Below, piece by piece: positions 1-4,319 of a stretch of 6,152 nucleotides of DNA. The notes under the pieces are model-generated. The model was not told where the DNA came from. It searched no databases and saw nothing but the letters and a program-made list of their open reading frames with translations. The stretch comes from Burkholderiales bacterium (GTDB taxonomy: Bacteria > Pseudomonadota > Gammaproteobacteria > Burkholderiales > SG8-39): the NCBI GenBank assembly GCA_016649475.1, contig JAENXP010000162.1, positions 1 through 6,152 of the forward strand, written 5' to 3'. The translations under genes were made by a program, and so were the position numbers. Each line of letters opens with the position of its first letter. Position 1 is the first letter of the stretch.

Positions 1-273
1 AAGGCCGGGATGCACGGGTTTTCCAAGGCGCTGGCGCAGGAAGTGGTGCGCAAGGGCGTGACCGTGAACACCATCTCCCCGGGCTATGTCGCAACGGAAA
101 TGGTGATGGCAATTCGCACCGAAGTACGCGATCAGATCGTCGCGACCATCCCGATGGGGCGGCTGGCGCAGCCGGACGAGATCGCCGGCCTCGTGGCCTA
201 TTTGGCGTCGGATGACGCCGGCTATATCACCGGCGCCAACATTTCAATCAATGGCGGTCTGCACATGGCCTAA
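1..273 (+). CDS. phaB: Acetoacetyl-CoA reductase (PhaB-type SDR), first tandem copy, 3' end only
   Basis: C-terminal 90 residues of a short-chain dehydrogenase/reductase; the 5' part lies before the window. By family, PhaB reduces acetoacetyl-CoA to (R)-3-hydroxybutyryl-CoA with NADPH in the cytoplasm, giving the monomer for PHA synthase. Seen here: the first codon is a Lys in the context KAGMHGF, which aligns with the catalytic Lys of the YxxxK motif in the complete copy downstream. It is followed by VNTISPGY, IPMGRLAQPDEIAG, and the usual end TGANISINGGLHM. Over the shared region it matches the second copy at about 59 of 90 residues with one single-residue gap, so the two are old paralogues and not a recent duplication. 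The gene ends at TAA and is followed 205 bp later by the second phaB on the same strand, probably in one operon. FabG (3-oxoacyl-ACP reductase) is the main alternative; closeness to the neighbour and the PHA context favour PhaB. Confidence 0.85.
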   Translation, partial: KAGMHGFSKALAQEVVRKGVTVNTISPGYVATEMVMAIRTEVRDQIVATIPMGRLAQPDEIAGLVAYLASDDAGYITGANISINGGLHMA

Positions 274-294
274 ACCTGCGGAGGGCGGAGTATA

Positions 295-326
295 GGGGCC
301 CCGCGCTTGCGCGGGGATGCGGCCCC
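295..326 (+). other. GC-rich stem-loop between the two phaB copies
   Basis: Eight-bp perfect stem, 299-306 (CCCCGCGC) with 309-316 (GCGCGGGG), over a 2-nt nominal loop. It can be extended by pairing GGGG 295-298 with CCCC 323-326 across an unpaired ATGCGG. There is no T-run after it, so it is not a canonical intrinsic terminator. It could be an RNA stability or processing element separating expression of the two reductases; that role is inference. In the rest of the 205-bp gap I see no gene and no convincing promoter. Confidence 0.45.
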
Positions 327-466
327 CGAGAAGGGAGGGCCGGCGACGAGGTGAAGATTGAAATGTTTTGTTGGGCCGGAGCCGGCGGCAGGGGTTTATG
401 CTATGGTGAATCCGATGCCACAATTGCCCGGCAAGATCGCCGGGGGCGGTGTCGGACCACATCTAC

Positions 467-474
467 AAAGGAGG
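467..474 (+). promoter_or_regulatory. Shine-Dalgarno sequence of the second phaB
   Basis: AAAGGAGG ends 4 nt before the ATG at 479. It decides the start: an in-frame GTG at 449 would add ten residues but places this ribosome site inside the reading frame and has no comparable site of its own. Confidence 0.85.
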
Positions 475-478
475 ATCA

Positions 479-1234
479 ATGGTGACTATCGTGCCAAAAA
501 GAATTGCGCTTATTACCGGCGGCATGGGCGGGCTGGGCGAATCTATCAGCACCAAAATGTATGACGCGGGCTTTCGCGTCGTGGTGACGCACTCGCCGGG
601 CAACAAGAATGTCGCGGCCTGGAACGCCGAAATGAAATCGCGCGGCTACGATTTTCATACCGTGGCGGTAGATGTGGCCGACTACGACTCTTGTCAGGCG
701 TGTGTGGCCAAGATAACAGCCGACGTGGGGCCGGTAGAGATTCTGGTCAACAATGCCGGCATTACGCGTGACATGACCTTCAAGAAAATGGGCAAGACCG
801 ACTGGGACGCGGTGATGCGCACCAACCTCGACAGCGTGTTCAACATGACCAAGCCGGTGTGCGATGGCATGGTCGACCGGGGCTGGGGGCGGGTCATCAA
901 CGTGTCTTCGGTGAACGGCTCGAAGGGTGCGTTCGGCCAGACCAATTATTCCGCTGCCAAGGCCGGGATGCACGGCTTCACCAAGGCGCTGGCGCTGGAG
1001 GTGGCGAGAAAGGGTGTGACCGTGAATACCATCTCGCCGGGTTACATCGGCACCAAGATGGTGACGGCGATTCCCAAAGAGATTCTCGACAGCAAGATCA
1101 TTCCGCAGATTCCCGTGGGGCGCCTGGGCAAGCCGGAGGAAGTGGCCGGCCTGATCATCTATTTGTGTTCGGAAGAGGCGGCCTTCGTGACCGGGGCCAA
1201 CATCGCCATCAACGGCGGCCAGCACATGCAATAA
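479..1234 (+). CDS. phaB: Acetoacetyl-CoA reductase PhaB, second tandem copy (complete)
   Basis: 251-residue short-chain dehydrogenase, close to the usual PhaB length of about 246. By family it is the NADPH-dependent cytoplasmic reductase making (R)-3-hydroxybutyryl-CoA for PHA synthesis. Visible motifs: the Rossmann nucleotide-binding loop TGGMGGLG at residues 13-20; NNAGITRD at 91-98; catalytic Asn116, Ser144, Tyr157 and Lys161 (NVSSVNG, then YSAAK); SPGY at 187-190; and the C-terminal TGANIAINGGQHM. TGGMGG, NNAGITRD, DRGWGR and SSVNG..GxFGQTNYS recall Cupriavidus PhaB more than typical FabG. The start at 479 is set by a strong ribosome site. The TAA is followed by hairpins and then by convergent phaP. 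A tandem phaB arrangement suggests either redundancy or different chain-length or cofactor preference; the sequence does not say which. Confidence 0.92.
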   Translation: MVTIVPKRIALITGGMGGLGESISTKMYDAGFRVVVTHSPGNKNVAAWNAEMKSRGYDFHTVAVDVADYDSCQACVAKITADVGPVEILVNNAGITRDMTFKKMGKTDWDAVMRTNLDSVFNMTKPVCDGMVDRGWGRVINVSSVNGSKGAFGQTNYSAAKAGMHGFTKALALEVARKGVTVNTISPGYIGTKMVTAIPKEILDSKIIPQIPVGRLGKPEEVAGLIIYLCSEEAAFVTGANIAINGGQHMQ

Positions 1235-1239
1235 ACAAT

Positions 1240-1271
1240 CCCTCTCCGCCTGGGCGGGGAGAGGGTTTGTT
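1240..1271. terminator. Probable bidirectional terminator between convergent phaB and phaP
   Basis: CCCTCTCC (1240-1247) pairs with GGAGAGGG (1258-1265), with inner GCC/GGC pairing (1248-1250 with 1253-1255) and a GG bulge. On the plus strand the stem is followed by TTTGTT (1266-1271). On the minus strand it is followed by ATTGTTTATTG, so both converging transcripts could end here. A second perfect 7-bp stem lies nearby at 1279-1285 with 1288-1294 (GGGCGGG/CCCGCCC), and the right arm can instead pair with GGCGGGA at 1301-1307. The T-runs are short, so strength is uncertain. Confidence 0.55.
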
Positions 1272-1334
1272 CAGGACAGGGCGGGGTCCCGCCCGGGTTT
1301 GGCGGGATTGCTATTTTGGAGCGGGGGGGTACGC

Positions 1335-1865
1335 TTACTTTTTGCCGGGGATATTGAACATGCCGGCCGTGGCGGCCTTGATGTTGGCTTCGGACAGTTC
1401 GGCGAACTGCTTGGTGGCGCGGTTAAGGTTGTCCATCATGGCGTTGGTCGCAGCCAAGGCCGATTTAACCGCGGCGGCGGCCACTTCGGCTCCCGGCGCG
1501 CCCTTGCTCAGTTGCTCGACGCCAGCGGTGGCTTCCTGGTTGAGGTGCGAATACTGCTGCTCGCCGAGTTTGGTCAGAAGGGCTTGAGTTTGACTGACGA
1601 TTTCGTAGATGTTCTGGGCATAGCTGGCGGACTGCTGCATGTTCGCCTGGGCGATTTTTGCGCGTAGTTGCACCAGTTCCTGCGGGTCGTCGATGGAGAG
1701 CAGTTCGCGCGTGTTCTTGCCGGCCTGCTCTAGCGAATTGCGGGCGGCTTCGAGATTGAGTTTCAGCATTTGCTCGGCGCTGGCGATGCTTGCCTGCGCG
1801 TAGCCGAGCGTAGATTCCAGCGCAGCTTTTTGCCAGGCTGCAAGTTGTTCTTGGGGGTTGGCCAT
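1335..1865 (-). CDS. phaP: Phasin (PHA granule surface protein)
   Basis: 176-residue protein of the Phasin_2 type. By family, phasins coat the surface of cytoplasmic PHA granules, set their number and size, and are the main target of PhaR repression. Seen: an N-terminal segment MANPQEQLAAWQKAALESTL, then long amphipathic, Ala/Gln/Leu-rich helices with no Cys, signal peptide or membrane span. An Ala-rich stretch at about residues 122-143 (GAPGAEVAAAAVKSALAATN) follows, and the protein ends in GMFNIPGKK. The family-like core is about residues 10-110. The start is supported by GAGGAG (1872-1877 in plus coordinates) 6 nt upstream. The gene converges on phaB and diverges from phaR, and has its own promoter in the shared region. 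The assignment rests on composition and helical pattern together with this context, because phasins diverge quickly. Confidence 0.88.
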   Translation of the reverse strand: MANPQEQLAAWQKAALESTLGYAQASIASAEQMLKLNLEAARNSLEQAGKNTRELLSIDDPQELVQLRAKIAQANMQQSASYAQNIYEIVSQTQALLTKLGEQQYSHLNQEATAGVEQLSKGAPGAEVAAAAVKSALAATNAMMDNLNRATKQFAELSEANIKAATAGMFNIPGKK

Positions 1866-1871
1866 CTTGGG

Positions 1872-1877
1872 CTCCTC
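1872..1877 (-). promoter_or_regulatory. Shine-Dalgarno sequence of phaP
   Basis: On the minus strand GAGGAG lies 6 nt before the ATG at 1865-1863, fixing the phasin start. Confidence 0.8.
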
Positions 1878-1911
1878 GGTGAAAGAGAGTGGTGTGATGG
1901 AATCGAAAATT

Positions 1912-1920
1912 TGGTATGCT
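1912..1920 (+). promoter_or_regulatory. Possible extended -10 promoter of phaR
   Basis: TGGTATGCT has a TGn extension followed by a -10-like TATGCT (1915-1920). No good -35 is present at 16-18 bp (GTGTGA-like sequence only). A start near 1927 would give phaR a leader of about 50 nt. The -10 overlaps the operator that begins at 1917, as expected for autorepression. This is a weak match supported mainly by its position. Confidence 0.35.
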
Positions 1921-1929
1921 GCGGTGCAA
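1917..1929 (+). promoter_or_regulatory. PhaR-type operator, site 1
   Basis: TGCTGCGGTGCAA fits the TG(N)TGC(N)3GCAA motif that I recall for the PhaR homologue PhbF of Herbaspirillum. It overlaps the putative phaR -10 and the expected phaP start point. With flanking bases it repeats site 2 at 15 of 16 positions (ATGCTGCG[G/A]TGCAACA). The repeat is seen directly; binding by PhaR is inference from motif and context. Confidence 0.65.
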
Positions 1930-1937
1930 CACGAGCA

Positions 1938-1965
1938 ATTCTACTCGGTTGCTCGAAAAAGTCAA
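1938..1965 (-). promoter_or_regulatory. Sigma70-type promoter of phaP
   Basis: On the minus strand, -35 TTGACT (1965-1960) and -10 TAGAAT (1943-1938) are separated by 16 bp. Both hexamers match consensus at 5 of 6 positions. The transcript would start near 1931 and have a leader of about 65 nt. The start point falls at the edge of the PhaR-type site at 1917-1929, and the second site (1972-1984) lies just upstream of the -35, so a bound repressor could flank this promoter on both sides. Confidence 0.65.
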
Positions 1966-1971
1966 GAGGAA

Positions 1972-1984
1972 TGCTGCGATGCAA
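1972..1984 (+). promoter_or_regulatory. PhaR-type operator, site 2, overlapping the phaR start codon
   Basis: TGCTGCGATGCAA fits the same motif and begins exactly 55 bp after site 1, about five helical turns. It sits between the phaR Shine-Dalgarno (1965-1970) and codon 2, and just upstream of the phaP -35. A repressor here could block phaR elongation and assist repression of phaP. Binding is inferred. Confidence 0.6.
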
Positions 1985-2611
1985 CATAAGAAGGAAACTA
2001 CTGTAAATCAACCTGATAGCGCCGCTGGTGCCGCCGCCGATGCTCTACGGAAGATCAAGAAATATCCGAATCGGCGCCTCTACGACACCCGCACTTCGAG
2101 TTATATCACTCTGGCCGACGTCAAGGAACTCGTGCTCAAGCACGAGCAATTCCAGGTCGTGGATGCGAAGACCAGCGAGGACCTGACGCGTTCCATCCTG
2201 CTGCAAATCATCCTCGAGGAAGAAGCCGGCGGCATGCCCATGTTCACCTCGGATCTGCTGTCGCAGCTCATACGCTTTTACGGCAATGCGATGCAGGGCA
2301 TGGTCGGCAATTACCTGGAGAAGAACATGCAGACTTTCGTCCAGGTGCAAAAGCAGCTGCAGGAGCAGTCGCGCTCGATGTACGGCGACAGCGGCAAGAT
2401 CAACAAGGATCTCTGGGCGCAGTTCATGAATTTCCAGGGTTCGGCCATGCAGGGCATGATGTCGGCCTACATGGATCAAAGCAAGAATGTGTTCATGCAG
2501 ATGCAGGAGAAGTTGCAGGACCAGACCAAGAACATGTTCACCGGCTTTCCTTTTCCCGGTTTTCCCGGGCAGCCGGTGCCGCCCAAGAAGGACGAGGGCG
2601 ACAAGTCCTGA
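1979..2611 (+). CDS. phaR: PHA synthesis transcriptional repressor PhaR
   Basis: 210-residue protein. By family, PhaR binds DNA upstream of phasin genes and its own gene, and also binds PHA polymer, which releases it from DNA when granules begin to form. Residues 26-82 form the DNA-binding PHB_acc_N domain, with the hallmark IKKYPNRRLYDT at 26-37 and VVDAKTSEDLTRSILLQII at 60-78. Two copies of the PHB_acc motif follow: residues 97-135 and 149-187 align at about 15 of 39 positions, each with GxAMQGM and an aromatic/Gln-rich helix. The C-terminus is a Phe/Pro/Gly-rich tail (FPFPGFPGQPVPP) and a charged end. The ATG at 1979 is chosen because AGAGGA (1965-1970) lies 8 nt upstream. An in-frame ATG at 1916 has no ribosome site and would encode the operator region. 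The gene is divergent from phaP. Confidence 0.92.
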   Translation: MQHKKETTVNQPDSAAGAAADALRKIKKYPNRRLYDTRTSSYITLADVKELVLKHEQFQVVDAKTSEDLTRSILLQIILEEEAGGMPMFTSDLLSQLIRFYGNAMQGMVGNYLEKNMQTFVQVQKQLQEQSRSMYGDSGKINKDLWAQFMNFQGSAMQGMMSAYMDQSKNVFMQMQEKLQDQTKNMFTGFPFPGFPGQPVPPKKDEGDKS

Positions 2612-2633
2612 AGATCCGCCTTCGAGGGATCTT
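2611..2633 (+). terminator. Weak stem-loop at the end of phaR
   Basis: AAGATCC (2611-2617) pairs with GGATCTT (2627-2633) over a 9-nt loop, starting at the last base of the phaR stop codon. The following sequence (GGCCCTT) is not a T-run, so terminator function is uncertain; it may only protect the 3' end. Confidence 0.3.
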
Positions 2634-2638
2634 GGCCC

Positions 2639-2696
2639 TTGTGAGAGCGACCTTGCTCGCGAATGATGGTGTTCGCGAGCAAGCTCGCTCCTACAA
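2639..2696. repeat. REP/REPIN-like inverted pair between phaR and rimO
   Basis: Two 25-nt arms, 2639-2663 and the reverse complement of 2672-2696, agree at 22 of 25 positions. The inner 19 nt pair at 18 of 19 (2645-2663 with 2672-2690) over an 8-nt loop, TGATGGTG. The right arm read on the minus strand begins TTGTAGGAGCGAGCTTGCTC, which closely resembles REP sequences well known from Pseudomonas and other proteobacteria and mobilised by RAYT (TnpA-REP) transposases. As RNA it would form a long hairpin that may shield the phaR transcript end. No RAYT gene is in the window. Confidence 0.75.
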
Positions 2697-2721
2697 TCCT
2701 TAGTTTTCCACCACACCGTAA

Positions 2722-4053
2722 ATGACCTCTGCACCCAAAGTCGGATTCGTCTCGCTGGGCTGCCCCAAGGCCCTGGTGGATTCGGAGCGCATCCTGTCGC
2801 AGCTGCGCGCCGAGGGTTACGCCATCTCGCCCTCCTATGAGGCGGCCGAGCTGGTGGTGGTGAATACCTGCGGTTTCATCGACTCCGCGGTGGAGGAATC
2901 CCTGGCCGCCATCGGCGAGGCGCTGGCCGAGAACGGTCGCGTGATCGTCACCGGCTGTCTCGGCGCCAAGGGCGACATCGTGCGCAAGACCCATCCCAAG
3001 GTGCTGGCGGTGACCGGGCCGCACGCGGCCGACGAGGTGATGCAGGCAATACATGCACATCTGCCGCGGCCGCACGATCCCTATACCGACCTGGTACCGC
3101 CGCAGGGCGTGCGGCTCACGCCCGCGCATTACGCCTATCTCAAGATTTCGGAAGGCTGCAACCACCGTTGCACTTTTTGCATCATCCCTTCCATGCGCGG
3201 CGATCTGGTGAGCCGGCCGATAGGCGAGGTGATGCAGGAAGCGGAGAATCTGGTCAAGGCCGGAGTGAAGGAACTCCTGGTGATTTCGCAGGACACCAGC
3301 GCCTATGGCGTGGACCTGAAGTATCGCACCGGCTTCTGGCAAGGCCGCCCGCTGAAAACGCGCATGACCGAACTGGTGCGCGCCCTGGGCGAGCTCGGCG
3401 CAGCCGCGGGCGGCCCGTGGGTGCGCCTGCACTACGTCTATCCCTATCCGCACGTGGACGAAGTCATTCCGCTGATGGCCGAAGGCAAGCTCCTGCCTTA
3501 TCTCGACGTGCCGTTCCAGCACGCCAGCCCGCGCATCCTCAAGCTGATGAAACGGCCGGCCTCGGGTGAAGTCAATCTGGAACGCATCCGCGCCTGGCGC
3601 GCGATCTGTCCGGAGATCACCATCCGCAGCACTTTCATCGCCGGCTTTCCCGGCGAGACCGAAGCCGAGTTCCAGCAGCTGCTCGAATTTCTCGAGGAAG
3701 CCGAACTCGACCGCGTCGGCTGCTTCGCCTATTCGCCGGTCGAGGGCGCGAAGGCGAATATGCTGCCCGACCCGGTGCCGGCGGAACTGCGCGAAGAGCG
3801 GCGCGGGCGCTTCATGGCGGTACAGGAAAAGATCAGCCGCAAGCGCCTGAAGCGCAAGCTTGGAACGTCGATAAAGGTGCTGGTCGACACCGTCGACAAG
3901 AAGGGCGCGGTCGCGCGCTCCGGTGCGGACGCGCCGGAAATCGACGGGGTGGTCATCATCGCGAACGGCCAGTCACTCAAGCCAGGGGACTGGGCCACCG
4001 TCAAGATCGAGCGCGCCGACGCGCACGATCTATGGGGAAGAATCGTTGCATAA
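2722..4053 (+). CDS. rimO: Ribosomal protein uS12 (S12) methylthiotransferase RimO
   Basis: 443 residues, matching the usual RimO length of about 440. By family, this radical-SAM enzyme with two [4Fe-4S] clusters adds a methylthio group to a conserved aspartate of ribosomal protein uS12. Visible: an N-terminal UPF0004 domain (about 6-120) with Cys14 ([12 protein letters not shown]), Cys50 (NTCGF) and Cys79 (GCL) for the auxiliary cluster; radical-SAM motif CxxxCxxC at Cys146, Cys150, Cys153 ([17 protein letters not shown]); LDVPFQHAS at 261-269; IAGFPGETE at 306-314; and a C-terminal TRAM domain at about 375-442. [12 protein letters not shown] and [10 protein letters not shown] separate RimO from the tRNA enzyme MiaB. 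All cluster cysteines are present, so it should be active. No Shine-Dalgarno sequence is visible before the ATG. The gene follows the REP hairpin and is functionally unrelated to the PHA genes. Confidence 0.95.
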   Translation: MTSAPKVGFVSLGCPKALVDSERILSQLRAEGYAISPSYEAAELVVVNTCGFIDSAVEESLAAIGEALAENGRVIVTGCLGAKGDIVRKTHPKVLAVTGPHAADEVMQAIHAHLPRPHDPYTDLVPPQGVRLTPAHYAYLKISEGCNHRCTFCIIPSMRGDLVSRPIGEVMQEAENLVKAGVKELLVISQDTSAYGVDLKYRTGFWQGRPLKTRMTELVRALGELGAAAGGPWVRLHYVYPYPHVDEVIPLMAEGKLLPYLDVPFQHASPRILKLMKRPASGEVNLERIRAWRAICPEITIRSTFIAGFPGETEAEFQQLLEFLEEAELDRVGCFAYSPVEGAKANMLPDPVPAELREERRGRFMAVQEKISRKRLKRKLGTSIKVLVDTVDKKGAVARSGADAPEIDGVVIIANGQSLKPGDWATVKIERADAHDLWGRIVA

Positions 4054-4066
4054 AGGCAGCGGGAAG

Positions 4067-4099
4067 CTGGAATACCGCAAATTGGGCAATAGTGGCATT
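4067..4099 (+). pseudogene. Relic of the 5' end of an aldo/keto reductase gene
   Basis: These 11 codons read LEYRKLGNSGI and align without gaps with the start of the intact reductase at 4320 (MKYRNLGNSGL): 7 of 11 residues and 24 of 33 bases are identical, and several of the base changes are synonymous. The family commonly starts MEYRKLGNSG, so the CTG at 4067 probably stands where an ATG once was. Similarity stops at 4100, where GC-rich and then hairpin sequence begins. Read as a fragment of a former tandem paralogue, or of an earlier 5' end cut off by an insertion or deletion. Chance similarity is unlikely given the position, but the fragment is short. Confidence 0.6.
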
Positions 4100-4115
4100 G
4101 CGCGCTGCGCGCGCC

Positions 4116-4166
4116 AACCGTGTTTTCTGTACGGATAAATAGCGCATCCGTACAGAAAACACGGTT
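4116..4166. repeat. Perfect 21-bp inverted repeat with 9-nt loop
   Basis: The arm 4116-4136 is the exact reverse complement of 4146-4166; the loop is AAATAGCGC (4137-4145). It is more AT-rich than the surrounding sequence. It could be a rimO transcript-end hairpin (though the following ATTGATAACG is not a T-run), a miniature insertion element, or a regulator site. I see no target-site duplication at its edges. Confidence 0.8.
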
Positions 4167-4208
4167 ATTGATAACGATAACGGCAAACCCGGCGTGGAGG
4201 TTTTATCC

Positions 4209-4263
4209 CGGATCGCCGATTGCGCGCGGATGGGCTTTCCATCCGTGCGCAATCGACGATCCG
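4209..4263. repeat. 25-bp imperfect inverted repeat (second stem-loop before the reductase)
   Basis: Arms 4209-4233 and 4239-4263 pair at 23 of 25 positions over the 5-nt loop GCTTT. The exceptions are C4216/A4256 and a G4226/T4246 wobble in RNA. This is a very stable stem that could be a leader RNA structure or a REP-like element. Confidence 0.75.
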
Positions 4264-4264
4264 C

Positions 4265-4284
4265 GCGGACGGCTTCTCGTCCGC
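4265..4284. repeat. Third stem-loop before the reductase
   Basis: GCGGACG (4265-4271) pairs with CGTCCGC (4278-4284) over the 6-nt loop GCTTCT. It follows the preceding hairpin by one base and resembles its apex (CGGA, G-rich step, GCTT loop, TCCG), so the two may share an origin. Confidence 0.6.
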
Positions 4285-4287
4285 TCT

Positions 4288-4319
4288 AAGGAGGACAGTG
4301 TTGTTTAGAGGAGAGTGAC
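4288..4319 (+). promoter_or_regulatory. Two ribosome-binding sites before the aldo/keto reductase
   Basis: GAGGAG (4308-4313) lies 6 nt before the ATG at 4320 and explains that start; no other in-frame start exists before the TAA at 4287. A second, stronger-looking AAGGAGG (4288-4294) lies upstream. It precedes GTG 4298 / TTG 4301, which open a five- to six-codon frame ending at TGA 4316-4318, one base before the reductase ATG. The first site could drive a coupled leader peptide or be vestigial. CTCTAA (4284-4289) and TTAGAG (4305-4310) could also pair and place the first site in a loop. Confidence 0.55.

Noticed and set aside
368..402. Possible promoter TTGTTG...TATGCT before the second phaB
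   Set aside because: The spacing is 23 bp (20 bp with TTGGGC), too long for sigma70, and there is no TGn extension. It is not good enough to list.
476..1231. 251-codon open frame on the minus strand opposite phaB
   Set aside because: It is the antisense shadow of a GC-rich gene, His/Arg-rich with no recognisable domain, and the plus strand encodes a clear PhaB over the same bases.
1916..1978. Earlier in-frame ATG for phaR at 1916, adding 21 residues
   Set aside because: There is no Shine-Dalgarno, it would translate the operator and promoter region, and the added residues do not resemble PhaR N-termini.
2476..3522. 348-codon minus-strand frame across the phaR end, REP element and rimO
   Set aside because: It runs antisense to two well-supported genes and through the REP hairpin. 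Its composition is a translation of complementary GC-rich codons, and there is no ribosome site or family motif.
4116..4284. CsrA/RsmA-type GGA hairpin leader
   Set aside because: The GGA triplets lie in the paired stems and not in the loops, unlike typical CsrA targets.
4116..4308. Short frames on both strands through the hairpin block (4120-4308 plus, 4001-4252 minus)
   Set aside because: The peptides simply translate the inverted repeats, with no ribosome site or family resemblance.
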